64,000 bases of DNA from NCBI RefSeq assembly GCF_030551255.1, contig NZ_CP130630.1, positions 6,677,501 to 6,741,500 of the forward strand, written 5' to 3'. Below, in pieces: positions 33,666-43,297 of this stretch. Origin of the DNA: Streptomyces sp. NL15-2K (lineage in GTDB: Bacteria > Actinomycetota > Actinomycetes > Streptomycetales > Streptomycetaceae). Below the pieces are notes generated by a model. It worked only from the letters and a program-made list of their open reading frames with translations, ran no database searches and was not told the origin of the DNA. Numbering within the stretch: position 1 is the first letter of the stretch; each line of letters opens with the position of its first letter. A program made the position numbers and the translations under genes.

Positions 33666-34349
33666 ATGACGATCGCCGTGCTCGGCGCCACCGGGATGGT
33701 CGGCAGCCGGGTGATCACCGAGGCAAGTACACGCGGACACCAGGTGCTCGCCCTGTCCCGGAAGCCTGCGAGTGAGGACCCGAACGTCACGCCCATCGGG
33801 GTCGATGCGAACGACTCATCAGCTGTGTGCGAGGCGCTCGCAGGCTCCGCCTCGCACGGCGCCGCGGACGCCGTCGTGCTGGCCGTGCGGACCATGCCGG
33901 TCGACCAGGAGTTCTTGGTCGGCGCCACCCGAACAGTGCTGGATATCGCCGCACAGCTTGGGATTCGCGTCCTCGTGGTCGGCGGCGCCGGCGCGTTGCG
34001 CAGCCCCGACGAGCAGGATCTGCTGGTCGCCGACAACCCCGTGTATGTGCCCGCCGAATTGAAGCCCGTAGCCGCCGCCGGGATCGCTCAGTTGCGGACC
34101 TGCCAGGCCCATGCCGGTGCCGACTGGGTCTACCTGAGCCCGCCGGGCCTGCTGGAGCCCGGTGAACGAACCGGCCGCTATCGGCGTGGCACAGACACCT
34201 TGCTCACCAGCGCCGACGGCCAATCGTGGATCAGCGCCGAGGACTTGGCCGTCGCTGTGGTCGACGAACTCGAGACCCCTGGCTTCGAGTACCACATCAC
34301 GGTCGTCCACGGCGCCGGTGAGCCTGAGGGGACTGGCAGGTGGGTGTGA
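33666..34349 (+). CDS. NAD(P)H-binding (NmrA/atypical SDR) protein
   Basis: The 227-residue protein opens with the Rossmann motif IAVLGATGMVGSRV (GxxGxxG) and continues with the atypical-SDR strands VLALSRKP, DAVVLAVRTM and IRVLVVGGAGALRS, then YLSPPGLLEPGERTGRYR, as in the YwnB/NmrA-like branch. These proteins bind NAD(P) and act as reductases or redox sensors. ATG 33666 fits the core; ATG 33654 and 33633 are alternatives and none has a good ribosome binding site. It is probably controlled by the divergent LysR regulator. Confidence 0.9.
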   Translation: MTIAVLGATGMVGSRVITEASTRGHQVLALSRKPASEDPNVTPIGVDANDSSAVCEALAGSASHGAADAVVLAVRTMPVDQEFLVGATRTVLDIAAQLGIRVLVVGGAGALRSPDEQDLLVADNPVYVPAELKPVAAAGIAQLRTCQAHAGADWVYLSPPGLLEPGERTGRYRRGTDTLLTSADGQSWISAEDLAVAVVDELETPGFEYHITVVHGAGEPEGTGRWV

Positions 34350-34410
34350 AACGTCCCCAGCCCCGGCCTCGTTTCGGGACGGGACCGGTCCCCACAGAGT
34401 TCCGGTAGAA

Positions 34411-35379
34411 GTGGCGGCTGTGACGGCCAATCGCGAGCAAGCGTCCAGCGAATCGTGCGGGATCTGTGCACGGCCCATACCGCGCGATCAGATGGAGCAG
34501 AAGCGCGAGACTGTGAGCGAGATTTGGGAGGAGCCGTCGCTTCCCGACGACCCGCTCGAGGAGCACACCCGCAATCTGTTGAGCGCAACGGAGGCCTGGC
34601 AGTGCGACCGGTGTGGACGCTGGATCTGCAACGATTGCATCCTGCCCCTCGTGATCAGATCCCGGGCTCGCCGAATGCGGCATCGAGGTTGCGGGGGTGT
34701 GTTCAAAGCGCCGGACGCGCCGCCTTGGATCGGCGTCGTAGGCCAGCGGCCCGTACCCTCCGGATCGTGGAAGGCGAGGTTCGGCATCCGAACGGCCTTG
34801 AGCTCGGCTGTATTTGCCGACTCGAGCAATGAACCGATCCGAAAACCGGACCCAGACGGAGACCTACGCCTCAAGGAATTCGCGCTGATAGCCAAGGCGA
34901 TCCATCGGTCCATCGGGATTGCGTTGCCTGAAGATCAGCTCATCATAGGGCTGGCCATGTGCGATCAGCTGGAGGGGCGACGCAGGAACAGGGCCAAGCG
35001 CACCATCGAGACTCTCAGCGCCCCCTGCACGGATCGGGAGCTCTCTCTCGCCGCCGCATTGCCGGCTTTCCTCTACACCCGTGGCCTGTACATCCGCGAC
35101 ACCTACGTCCACGTCTTGGCCCCCAATCTCTTTCGCGCTCGGGAGGATGCCCAGCTCTATCACAAGATCGACAGAGAACTTGGCGGGCCTGGAGTAGGGC
35201 TGGTCCATGCTGATCAGCCACGGCCCGTGAGGGAGGCCGCATTCAGGTGCGGCATCACGGTCGGGGATTACAAGGAATTCGAGAGGCGGGATGTGGTCAG
35301 GCGGGACGCGGCCATCATCCGCGTCGATCACTACGAAAGCGGCCATCTCCGGGCGGCACACCTACCCGGAGGCCGGTGA
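34411..35379 (+). CDS. unknown protein with N-terminal Cys-rich zinc-finger-like region
   Basis: I do not recognise this protein of about 322 residues. The N-terminal 100 residues hold CGICARPI, a WQCDRCGRWICNDC cluster and RHRGCGG, a spacing that suggests a treble-clef or RING-like zinc site. The remainder is globular, with LIIGLAMCDQLEGRRRNRAKRTIETL, LSLAAALPAFLYTRGLYIRDTYV and a C-terminal basic/acidic segment. There is no membrane helix. GTG 34411 or GTG 34420 are likely starts; the frame is open to 34162, but that part overlaps the previous gene. Third-position GC is lower than in the neighbours, which suggests acquisition by transfer. Confidence 0.7.
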   Translation: MAAVTANREQASSESCGICARPIPRDQMEQKRETVSEIWEEPSLPDDPLEEHTRNLLSATEAWQCDRCGRWICNDCILPLVIRSRARRMRHRGCGGVFKAPDAPPWIGVVGQRPVPSGSWKARFGIRTALSSAVFADSSNEPIRKPDPDGDLRLKEFALIAKAIHRSIGIALPEDQLIIGLAMCDQLEGRRRNRAKRTIETLSAPCTDRELSLAAALPAFLYTRGLYIRDTYVHVLAPNLFRAREDAQLYHKIDRELGGPGVGLVHADQPRPVREAAFRCGITVGDYKEFERRDVVRRDAAIIRVDHYESGHLRAAHLPGGR

Positions 35380-35546
35380 ACCCCGCCCCAGGGGCCGGTG
35401 CCCAAGCCGCTCGGCTCCGGCACCCCGTGGTGAAGGCGGTGCGGTGCGGCGGGCGCTGGCTGCCTGGGCCGTGGATCGGGTGCGTGGCAGTGAAATTGAA
35501 AAGGGCGGAGTCGAAAAACCCCGCCCAAACTCAGCGAACCCCCAAC

Positions 35547-35978
35547 TCACGGCCAAACAAGGCAATAAGGCTGATGCCCCGCCTCATGCAACCGATGCGA
35601 GAAGTCCTGCCACTCATGCAGCAGTTGGTACACATTGAACGCATCCCGGGGCCCACCCCGGTCCGGCACCGTGGACCAGATGAACGCCGCCGCGCCCACC
35701 GCCTCCTCGCCGATGCCGCGCAGAGGGTCGACGACCGTCATGGGGAGCTTGACCACCGCGTAGTCGGGGTGCAGGACGACCAGTTCGAGCGGCGGCACCT
35801 TGTACAGCGGGACGCCCTCTATGCCGGTGAGGACCATCGCCGCCATCGTCTCCGGCTTGATCTTGGTGAACATGCCGTTCATGCCGAGCTCGTCGCCGCC
35901 GAGTTCCTCGGGGCGCATCGAGATCGGGACGCGGGCCGCGGTCGCGCCGTCCGGCGCGCCGAAGTACTTGTACGTCAC
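35547..35978 (-). CDS. conserved hypothetical protein of unknown fold
   Basis: The 143-residue core is VTYKYFGAPDGATAARVPIS, MNGMFTKIKPETMAAMVLTGIEGVPLYKVPPLELVVLHPDYAVVKLPMTVVDP, then FNVYQLLHEWQDFSHRLHEAGHQPYCLVWP. It is a compact soluble protein with no membrane segment. GTG 35978 is the best start I see, although its ribosome binding site is poor; the open frame continues to 36236 through a Gly/Pro/Gln-rich stretch that I consider non-coding or a disordered extension. It is divergent from hemL. Function unknown. Confidence 0.65.
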   Translation of the reverse strand: MTYKYFGAPDGATAARVPISMRPEELGGDELGMNGMFTKIKPETMAAMVLTGIEGVPLYKVPPLELVVLHPDYAVVKLPMTVVDPLRGIGEEAVGAAAFIWSTVPDRGGPRDAFNVYQLLHEWQDFSHRLHEAGHQPYCLVWP

Positions 35979-36585
35979 CCCCACCCGACCACCATTCCTG
36001 CTCCCCGCCCGCAGCCGGTCGACCCGTCGGTCGAGCCGGTCGGACTCACCAGTTCCACCAGTTCCACCGGGTTCTCCCTGGCCGCCCTGGCCGCTCTGGC
36101 CGCCCGGTCCACCCGGTATTACGTGTCCCTGACGTGCTTCGTTCGATTCCTCCGCGTCGCGCCGGTGCCTTCCCCGCCGGGCACGTCGAGGACCCAGGTC
36201 GTCAGTCCCCTCGCCCAGTCCGCCACCGCGATGCATATCTCCACCCGACTGCTTTTCTAGGACGCGTGGCCCCCGCCACGCAACCCGATCATCGTGTCAG
36301 TGACCTCCCCCACGGCCGCCCGCCGAAACGTGCGTTGAAACACCTGTCCGCAGGATCTTCGCAGCCCCTGAACAAGCCGCACTACAGCTTCGCCCCTGTG
36401 AGCTGTGTGTATCAGGTCTCAGTCTCGCAGATGTCTCACAGATTGCGGGCGGGGAGACTGGCTGCCGGGTCAGTAGCGGCCGACCAGGCACCTCGCTGCC
36501 GTACGTCCCCCCTGGCCTACCCTGAGGAGGTCACTGGCAAGCGGAGTTCCGAGAAAGTCGGAGAAGGTCGGAGAAGTCGCAGGTC
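35979..36585. other. 607-bp intergenic region upstream of hemL
   Basis: No gene is supported here. A GCGTGG/CCACGC stem with a 6-nt loop lies at 36264-36281. The last 50 bp before hemL contain a run of GGAGAAG-like repeats (about 36551-36576) that supplies its ribosome binding site. The Gly-rich minus-strand open frame (36236 down to 35979) might be an N-terminal extension of the unknown gene. Otherwise nothing distinct is seen. Confidence 0.6.
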
Positions 36586-37905
36586 ATGAGCGAAATGCCC
36601 TATTCATACGATGCGCCTGTCTCACAGGCTCTTTTCGACCGTGCGGCCGCCGTCACGCCCGGCGGCGTGAACTCCCCGGTGCGTGCCTTCCGTGCCGTGG
36701 GCGGGACGCCGCGGTTCATGGTGTCCGGCAGGGGGCCGTATCTGACCGATGCGGATGGGCGCGAGTACGTCGACCTCGTCTGTTCCTGGGGGCCCATGAT
36801 CCTCGGGCACTCCCACCCCGAGGTCATCGCCGCCGTTCAGGACGCCGTCTCCCGCGGGACCTCCTTCGGTACGCCCGGTGAGGGCGAGGTCGCGCTCGCC
36901 GAGGAGATCGTGGCCAGGGTCGAGCCCGTCGATCAGGTGCGGCTCGTGTCCAGTGGGACCGAGGCCACCATGTCGGCCATCCGGCTCGCCCGCGGGTTCA
37001 CCCGGCGCACCAAGGTGATCAAGTTCGCCGGGTGTTATCACGGGCATGTGGATTCGCTGCTCGCCGCCGCCGGGTCGGGCGTCGCGACCTTCGCTCTTCC
37101 CGACACCCCCGGCGTCACCGGTGCCCAGGCCGCCGACACCATCGTGCTGCCGTACAACGACCTCGAAGCCGTGCACGAGGCCTTCCACCGGCATCCCGGC
37201 GAGATCGCCTGCGTGATCACCGAGGCCTCGCCGGGCAACATGGGCGTCGTACCGCCGCTGCCCGGTTTCAACCAGGGGCTGAAGGACGCCTGCGCGACCA
37301 ATGGCGCTCTCTACATCTCCGACGAGGTCATGACCGGCTTCCGGACCAGCCGCGCCGGGTGGTACGGCGTCGACGGCGTCCGGCCCGATCTGATGACCTT
37401 CGGGAAGGTGATGGGGGGCGGCTTCCCCGCCGCCGCCTTCGGGGGGCGCGCCGATGTGATGGAGCACCTCGCGCCCGCCGGCCCGGTCTACCAGGCCGGC
37501 ACCCTCTCCGGTAACCCGGTCGCCACCGCCGCCGGTCTCGCCCAGCTGCGGCTCCTCGACGACGCGGCCTACGCCAAGGTCAACGCCGTGTCCGCGCAGA
37601 TCCAGGCGCTGGTCTCCGAGGCCCTCACCAAGGAAGGCGTCGCGCACACCCTGCAGAACGCCTCCAACATGTTCTCCGTCTTCTTCACGGACCGTCCGGT
37701 CCGCGACTACGAGGACGCCAAGGCGCAGGAGTCGTACCGCTTCACCGCCTTCTTCCAGTCGCTGCTGGCGAACGGCGTCTACCTGCCGCCGTCGTCCTTC
37801 GAGTCCTGGTTCGTCTCCACGGCCCACGACGAGCGGGCCGTCCAGCGGATCGCCGACGCCCTTCCGGCGGCGGCCCGAGCGGCTGCGGAGGCCACGCGAG
37901 CATGA
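36586..37905 (+). CDS. hemL: glutamate-1-semialdehyde 2,1-aminomutase
   Basis: HemL converts glutamate-1-semialdehyde to 5-aminolevulinate, the committed precursor of haem and other tetrapyrroles, using pyridoxal phosphate. The 439-residue protein has [16 protein letters not shown], the substrate-gating region and the PLP-binding lysine in [17 protein letters not shown], with [16 protein letters not shown] and YHGHVDSLL contacting the cofactor. The length is normal. It overlaps the next gene by 4 bp (ATGA). Its position before the cytochrome c biogenesis operon fits a haem-related block. Confidence 0.97.
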   Translation: MSEMPYSYDAPVSQALFDRAAAVTPGGVNSPVRAFRAVGGTPRFMVSGRGPYLTDADGREYVDLVCSWGPMILGHSHPEVIAAVQDAVSRGTSFGTPGEGEVALAEEIVARVEPVDQVRLVSSGTEATMSAIRLARGFTRRTKVIKFAGCYHGHVDSLLAAAGSGVATFALPDTPGVTGAQAADTIVLPYNDLEAVHEAFHRHPGEIACVITEASPGNMGVVPPLPGFNQGLKDACATNGALYISDEVMTGFRTSRAGWYGVDGVRPDLMTFGKVMGGGFPAAAFGGRADVMEHLAPAGPVYQAGTLSGNPVATAAGLAQLRLLDDAAYAKVNAVSAQIQALVSEALTKEGVAHTLQNASNMFSVFFTDRPVRDYEDAKAQESYRFTAFFQSLLANGVYLPPSSFESWFVSTAHDERAVQRIADALPAAARAAAEATRA

Positions 37906-38609
37906 GCAACGACAACGCAGCCACCAGCGCGGCCGGCGGTGACATCACCGTGGTCCACCTCATGCGCCACGGCGAGGTCGCCAACCCGGACGGCATCCTC
38001 TACGGCCGTCTCGCCGGCTACCACCTCTCCGAGCTCGGCCGGCAGATGGCCGACCGGGTCGCCGAGCACCTCGCCTCCCGCGACATCACCTACGTCTGCT
38101 CCTCCCCGCTGGAGCGGGCGCAGGAGACGGCGACACCCATCGCCAAGGCGCACGCCCTGGACATCGCCACCGACGAGCGGCTCATCGAGGCCGGGAACGT
38201 CTTCCAGGGCAAGACGTTCGGTGTCGGGGACGGGGCGCTGCGGCGGCCCGAGAACTGGAAGCACCTCGTCAATCCCTTCAAGCCGTCCTGGGGCGAGCCG
38301 TACGTCGACCAGGTCATCCGCATGATGGGCGCGCTGGATGCGGCCAAGGACCGGGCGCGGGGGCACGAGGCCGTGCTCGTCTCCCATCAGCTGCCGATCT
38401 GGATCGTGCGGTCGTACGTCGAGAAGCGGCGGCTGTGGCACGACCCGCGCAAGCGGCAGTGCACGCTCGCTTCCCTGACGACCTTCACGTACCAGGGCGA
38501 CAAGATCGTCTCCGTCGGCTACACCGAGCCGGCCCGCGACCTCGTCCCCGCCCATCTCCTCGCCGGCGCCAAGCCTGTGAAGGGGAAGGACAAGGCCTTC
38601 GGCGCCTGA
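37902..38609 (+). CDS. histidine phosphatase (phosphoglycerate mutase-like) family protein
   Basis: The 235-residue protein has the RHG catalytic motif in [27 protein letters not shown], whose His forms the phospho-enzyme intermediate, a second His in LVSHQLPIW and an acidic residue in [12 protein letters not shown]. The family includes mutases and broad phosphatases; the substrate is not known. It is translationally coupled to hemL, so it may serve the same pathway, but no haem-related role is established from sequence. Its stop codon lies in a short tandem repeat. Confidence 0.92.
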   Translation: MSNDNAATSAAGGDITVVHLMRHGEVANPDGILYGRLAGYHLSELGRQMADRVAEHLASRDITYVCSSPLERAQETATPIAKAHALDIATDERLIEAGNVFQGKTFGVGDGALRRPENWKHLVNPFKPSWGEPYVDQVIRMMGALDAAKDRARGHEAVLVSHQLPIWIVRSYVEKRRLWHDPRKRQCTLASLTTFTYQGDKIVSVGYTEPARDLVPAHLLAGAKPVKGKDKAFGA

Positions 38610-38641
38610 CAGTCCTTCGGTGCCTGGCAGTCCTTCGGTGC
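38596..38641 (+). repeat. 18-bp tandem repeat spanning a stop codon
   Basis: About 2.6 copies of an 18-bp unit (CCTTCGGCGCCTGACAGT and variants) begin in the last codons of the phosphatase gene, so its TGA stop lies in the first copy. The second copy carries TGG in the same place. Confidence 0.85.
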
Positions 38642-38784
38642 GCACGCGCCGCGGGCGCAATGCCTACGGTTCCTGTGGCGCGTTTGTGACGTTTGTTGCG
38701 GAATGCGTGTGATCGACAGGAACCTCCCCGTTCGTCACGTCCTCTGACTGGGTGACCACCACAGGACGTACGGACGGGGATGCA

Positions 38785-40077
38785 ATGCGCACTCTCACTC
38801 GCAGGGGAGCACTCGGACTCGGCGCGGGCGCCGCGGCCGCCGTAGGACTCGCGGGGTGTGGCACCCTCACGTCGTCGGACGGGCCGACCCCCGCCGGAGG
38901 TTCCGGGAAGGGCGGGAACAAGCCCTCGGGCAGCCCGAAGCCCAGCGCCCGCCCACTCGGCGACGGCTCCACCTCCTTCACCGGCAAGCAGCCCCACCAG
39001 CCCGCGAAACCCGAGCCGTTGGAGCCGGGGCAGACCCCGCCGCAGTTCGTCGTCTTCTCCTGGGACGGGGCGGGCGAGGTCGGAAATGGCCTGTTTCCGC
39101 GGTTCCTGGACCTCGCCAAGGAGCACGGCGCGTCCATGACCTTCTTCCTGTCCGGGCTGTATCTGCTGCCCGAGTCGAAGAAGCGGCTCTACGACCCGCC
39201 GAACAACCCGCGCGGCGCCTCCGACATCGGCTACCTCACCGACGCGCACATCAAGGAGACGCTCAACGGCGTCCGCCGCGCCTGGCTGGAGGGCCACGAG
39301 ATCGGCACCCACTTCAACGGGCACTTCTGCGGCGAGGCGCACGGCTCGGTCGCGCACTGGACGCCGCGGCAGTGGCGCAGCGAGATCGATCAGGCCAAGT
39401 CCTTCGTCAAGGAGTGGCGGACCAACACCGGGTGGACGGACCTGCCCGCCCTGCCCTTCGACTACGACAAGGAACTCGTCGGCGGCCGCACGCCCTGCCT
39501 GCTCGGCCAGAACAACCTGCTGCCCACCGCCCGCGAACTCGGCTGGCGCTACGACGCCTCCTCGCCCGGCGGGCGTCAGGTGTGGCCTCGGAAGCAGCAG
39601 GAGATATGGGACCTGCCGTTGCAGCAGATACCTTTCCCCGGCCGTTCGTTCGAGGTCCTGTCGATGGACTACAACATGCTGGCCAATCAGTCGCTCAACA
39701 CCACCAAGGCCCCCGCCTACAACTACCCGGGCTGGCGGCAGCAGTCCGCCCAGGCGTACATACAGGGATTCAAGCGGGCATACGAGACAAACCGCGCCCC
39801 TCTCTTCGTCGGCAACCACTTCGAGCAGTGGAACGGCGGCATCTACATGGACGCCGTCGAGGAGGCGTTCAAGCACATCGCGCGGGAGAAGGACAAGGGC
39901 GAGGACGTACGGCTGGTCTCCTTCCGGCAGTTCGTGGACTGGCTGGACGTGCAGAAGCCCGAGGTGCTCGCCAAGCTCCGTACGCTGGATGTGGGGCAGC
40001 GGCCCGTCGGTGGCTGGAATGAGTTCCTCAAGGACACCCGCGCCACCGCCTCGCAGAGCCCCGGGCAGCCCGCCTGA
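38785..40077 (+). CDS. secreted polysaccharide deacetylase-like lipoprotein
   Basis: The N terminus MRTLTRRGALGLGAGAAAAVGL ends in the lipobox LAGC and has a twin-arginine-like RR, so export through Tat with lipid anchoring is likely. After a Gly/Ser/Pro linker comes a NodB-like fold: the Asp in VFSWDGAGEVG and the zinc-type HEIGTHFNGH. The sequence departs from canonical carbohydrate esterase 4 enzymes elsewhere, so the substrate (peptidoglycan, glycan or other) is open. ATG 38785 follows GGGGA. It lies directly before resA, but a 66-bp gap suggests a separate promoter for the cytochrome genes. Confidence 0.85.
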   Translation: MRTLTRRGALGLGAGAAAAVGLAGCGTLTSSDGPTPAGGSGKGGNKPSGSPKPSARPLGDGSTSFTGKQPHQPAKPEPLEPGQTPPQFVVFSWDGAGEVGNGLFPRFLDLAKEHGASMTFFLSGLYLLPESKKRLYDPPNNPRGASDIGYLTDAHIKETLNGVRRAWLEGHEIGTHFNGHFCGEAHGSVAHWTPRQWRSEIDQAKSFVKEWRTNTGWTDLPALPFDYDKELVGGRTPCLLGQNNLLPTARELGWRYDASSPGGRQVWPRKQQEIWDLPLQQIPFPGRSFEVLSMDYNMLANQSLNTTKAPAYNYPGWRQQSAQAYIQGFKRAYETNRAPLFVGNHFEQWNGGIYMDAVEEAFKHIAREKDKGEDVRLVSFRQFVDWLDVQKPEVLAKLRTLDVGQRPVGGWNEFLKDTRATASQSPGQPA

Positions 40078-40143
40078 AATGCGGGTTTCCGCCCACAAGG
40101 GGGGTGCGCAAGATCCCCGGAACGGGCATGCGAAACTTTTCAC

Positions 40144-40791
40144 ATGAGTGCCGCAAGCCGCGCCCCCCTGCGCTCGACCAACCGGATCCACTCGCGCAAC
40201 CGGATCCCTTCGCGCCGCGCCGCCCTGATGACCGCCGGCGCCGCCGTCGCGGCGCTGCTCGTGTCCGCGTGCTCCTCCGGGGGCACCTCCGGCGGGGGCG
40301 GCGACACCAACTTCGTCATGGGCGAGGACGGCGTCGCGACCGTCAAGGAGGGGGAGCGGGCCGCGGCCCCCGACCTGTCCGGCAAGACCATCGACGGCAA
40401 GCAGCTCGACGTCTCCTCCTACAAGGGCAAGATCGTCGTCCTGAACGTGTGGGGCTCCTGGTGTGCCCCGTGCCGCGCGGAGGCGCCGGGCTTCCAGAAG
40501 GTCTACCAGGACCTCAAGGGCAAGGGCGTGCAGTTCGTCGGCATCAACACCCGTGACACCAGCACGGCCAACGCCCTCGCCTTCGACAAGGAATACGGCG
40601 TCACCTACCCCAGCCTGTACGACCCGACCGGCAAGCTGATGCTCCGCTTCAAGAGGGGCACGCTCAACCCGCAGGCGATCCCCTCCACGCTCGTCCTCGA
40701 CCGGGACGGGAAGATCGCGGCCCGCTCGCTGGCCGCGCTCAGCGAGGAGAAACTGCGCGGCATGATCGACCCGGTCCTCGCGGAGAAGTGA
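40144..40791 (+). CDS. resA: ResA-like thiol:disulfide oxidoreductase lipoprotein
   Basis: A signal peptide with Arg-rich start and lipobox VSAC (then SSGGTSGGGG) anchors a thioredoxin-fold domain outside the membrane. The redox motif is WCAPC, followed by the TlpA/ResA-type region VQFVGINTRDTSTANALAFDKEYGVTYPSLYDPTGKL and the cis-Pro in AIPSTLVLD. ResA reduces the CXXCH cysteines of apocytochrome c so that haem can be attached. It starts the operon resA-ccdA-resB-ccsB, with one base between its stop and the ccdA start. Confidence 0.93.
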   Translation: MSAASRAPLRSTNRIHSRNRIPSRRAALMTAGAAVAALLVSACSSGGTSGGGGDTNFVMGEDGVATVKEGERAAAPDLSGKTIDGKQLDVSSYKGKIVVLNVWGSWCAPCRAEAPGFQKVYQDLKGKGVQFVGINTRDTSTANALAFDKEYGVTYPSLYDPTGKLMLRFKRGTLNPQAIPSTLVLDRDGKIAARSLAALSEEKLRGMIDPVLAEK

Positions 40792-40792
40792 C

Positions 40793-41563
40793 GTGAGCGC
40801 GGTCACCACGCTCGCGGCGGAGGGATACAACGGCACGGTGCTCAACGGCGCCCTGCTCGTGGCCCTTCCCCTCGCGCTCCTCGGCGGTCTCGTCTCCTTC
40901 TTCTCCCCGTGCGTCCTGCCGCTCGTCCCCGGCTATCTCTCCTACGTCACCGGCGTGACCGGCACCGACCTGGCCGAGGCCCGACGCGGCCGGATGGTCG
41001 CGGGCGCCTCCCTGTTCGTGCTCGGCTTCACCGTCGTGTTCGTCTCCGGCGGAGCCCTGTTCGGCTACTTCGGCGAGACGCTCCAGGCGCAGAGGGGCGT
41101 TCTGTCCAAGGTGCTGGGCGTGCTCATGATCCTCATGGGCGTCTTCTTCATGGGGATGATGCCCTGGATGACCCAGCGGGAGTTCCGCATCCACAAGCGG
41201 CCCGTGGCCGGACTGGTCGGCGCACCCCTGCTCGGCGCGCTGTTCGGCATCGGCTGGACGCCCTGCATCGGCCCGACCCTCGCCTCCGTACTGGCGCTGT
41301 CCTCCCAGCAGTCGAGCGCGGGCCGCGGGGCCGTACTGACCATCGCCTACTGTGTCGGGCTCGGCGTGCCCTTCGTGCTCGCCGCGATCGCCTTCCGCAA
41401 GGCGCTCGGTGCCTTCGGCTGGGTCAAGCGCCACCATGTCTGGGTGATGCGGATCGGCGGCACCATGATGATCGTGACCGGTCTGCTGCTGCTGACCGGC
41501 GCGTGGGACAGCATCGTTTCCGAGATGCAGGTTTGGTCCAACGGCTTCACTGTGGGGATCTGA
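40793..41563 (+). CDS. ccdA: CcdA/DsbD-family membrane thiol transporter
   Basis: The 256-residue protein has six predicted membrane helices and one reactive Cys in each half: FFSPCVLPLVPGYLSYVTG in the first and GWTPCIGPTLASVL in the second. CcdA passes electrons from cytoplasmic thioredoxin to ResA-type proteins outside the membrane during cytochrome c maturation. GTG 40793 begins one base after the resA stop. It ends 3 bp before resB, consistent with one transcript. Confidence 0.95.
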   Translation: MSAVTTLAAEGYNGTVLNGALLVALPLALLGGLVSFFSPCVLPLVPGYLSYVTGVTGTDLAEARRGRMVAGASLFVLGFTVVFVSGGALFGYFGETLQAQRGVLSKVLGVLMILMGVFFMGMMPWMTQREFRIHKRPVAGLVGAPLLGALFGIGWTPCIGPTLASVLALSSQQSSAGRGAVLTIAYCVGLGVPFVLAAIAFRKALGAFGWVKRHHVWVMRIGGTMMIVTGLLLLTGAWDSIVSEMQVWSNGFTVGI

Positions 41564-41566
41564 TCC

Positions 41567-43297
41567 ATGAGCAACACCACCACCGACGCCACCCCTGACC
41601 GGGCCGAGGACCGGGACCTGGGCGCCGCCGGCTCCCAGCTGTCCACCGCGCCCGTGGAGGGCTCGCCCAACCTGCCCTCCCTCAGCGTGATCGGCTGGCT
41701 GCGCTGGTTCTGGCGGCAGCTGACCTCCATGCGGGTCGCCCTGCTGCTGCTCCTGCTGCTGGCGCTCGGCGCGATCCCCGGCTCGCTGATCCCGCAGTCC
41801 GGCGTCGACGCGACGAAGGTCGCCGACTTCCGCGAGAAGAACCCCACCCTCGGGGACATCTACGACAAGCTCGGCCTCTTCCACGTCTACAGCTCGGTGT
41901 GGTTCTCCGCGATCTACATCCTGCTGTTCATCTCCCTCATCGGCTGCATCGTGCCCCGCACCTGGCAGTTCGTGGGCCAGCTGCGCAGCCGCCCGCCGCG
42001 CGCGCCCAAGCGGCTGACCCGGCTGCCCGCCTACACCACGTGGCGCACCGAGACCGAGCCGGAGCAGGTGCGTGAGGCCGCGCTCGCCCTGCTGAAGAAG
42101 CGCCGCTTCCGCGCCCACCTCACCGGCGACGCCGTCGCCGCCGAGAAGGGCTACCTGCGCGAGATCGGCAACCTCGCCTTCCACATCGCCCTCATCGTGA
42201 TGCTGGTCGCCTTCGCCTGGGGCCAGCTGTTCAAGTCCGAGGGCAACAAACTCGTCGTCGAGGGCGACGGCTTCTCCAACACCCTCATCTCCTACGACGA
42301 CTTCAAGTCCGGCAACCTCTTCAGCACCGACGACCTGGTGCCGTTCAGCTTCAACCTGAACAAATTCACCGGCACCTACGAGGCGTCCGGCCCGAGCAAG
42401 GGCACTCCGCGCATCTACCAGGCCGCCGTCACCTACAGCGAGGGCGCCTACGGCAAGGAGAAGAAGGACCTCATCAAGCCCAACTACCCGCTGGAAGTCG
42501 GCGACTCGAAGGTCTACCTCACCGCCCACGGCTACGCCCCCCTCATGACCGTCCGGGACGGCAAGGGCAAGGTCGTCTACAGCGACGCCGTCCCGCTGCT
42601 GCCGCTCGATTCCAACGTCACCTCCTCCGGTGTGATCAAGGTCCTCGACGGCTACAAGAACGCCAAGGGCGTCAGCGAACAGCTCGGCTTCCAGGCCTTC
42701 TTCCTGCCGACGTACACCAAGGGCAACGAGGCGGCCTCCACCTTCCCGGCGCTGCGGAACCCGGTGCTGAACCTGACGCCGTACCACGGCGACCTCGGCG
42801 TCAACTCAGGCATTCCGCAGAGTGTGTACCAGCTCGACAAGACGCACATGAAGCAGTTCAAGGACTCCAAGGGCGAGCAGCTGAGGTCGAACCTCAAGCC
42901 CGGCGAGACCATGAAGCTCCCGAACGGTGCCGGCTCGATCACCTACGAGGCCACCAAGGAGTGGGCGAACTTCCAGGTCACGCAGCAGCCCGGCAGCGGC
43001 TGGGCGCTGGGCGGCGCGCTCACCGCGATCTTCGGTCTGGCCGCCTCCCTGTTCATCCAGCGCCGACGCGTGTGGGTGCGTGCGGCGAAGGGCGCCGACG
43101 GTGTGACGGTCGTGGAGATGGCCGGGCTCGGCCGCAGCGAGTCCGCCAAGGTGCCCGAGGAACTCGGCGATCTCGCCGGGATCCTGTACGACCGAGCCCC
43201 GGGCGCGCCGGATCCCGACGACAGCCCCGCAGAAACCGCAGAACCTTCAGTTTCCCCCGACCCCGTTGCCACCGCCGAAGGGGCTGAGACGCAGTGA
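41567..43297 (+). CDS. resB: ResB-like cytochrome c biogenesis protein
   Basis: The 576-residue protein has three N-terminal membrane helices (LRWFWRQLTSMRVALLLLLLLALGAIPGSLIPQ, then WFSAIYILLFISLIGCIVPRTW), a large extracytoplasmic domain and a C-terminal helix (GWALGGALTAIFGLAASLF). It forms the System II haem delivery and synthetase complex with CcsB/CcsA, attaching haem to apocytochrome c outside the membrane. The C-terminal tail (ETAEPSVSPDPVATAEG) is disordered. Its stop overlaps the ccsB start by 4 bp (GTGA). Confidence 0.94.
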   Translation: MSNTTTDATPDRAEDRDLGAAGSQLSTAPVEGSPNLPSLSVIGWLRWFWRQLTSMRVALLLLLLLALGAIPGSLIPQSGVDATKVADFREKNPTLGDIYDKLGLFHVYSSVWFSAIYILLFISLIGCIVPRTWQFVGQLRSRPPRAPKRLTRLPAYTTWRTETEPEQVREAALALLKKRRFRAHLTGDAVAAEKGYLREIGNLAFHIALIVMLVAFAWGQLFKSEGNKLVVEGDGFSNTLISYDDFKSGNLFSTDDLVPFSFNLNKFTGTYEASGPSKGTPRIYQAAVTYSEGAYGKEKKDLIKPNYPLEVGDSKVYLTAHGYAPLMTVRDGKGKVVYSDAVPLLPLDSNVTSSGVIKVLDGYKNAKGVSEQLGFQAFFLPTYTKGNEAASTFPALRNPVLNLTPYHGDLGVNSGIPQSVYQLDKTHMKQFKDSKGEQLRSNLKPGETMKLPNGAGSITYEATKEWANFQVTQQPGSGWALGGALTAIFGLAASLFIQRRRVWVRAAKGADGVTVVEMAGLGRSESAKVPEELGDLAGILYDRAPGAPDPDDSPAETAEPSVSPDPVATAEGAETQ

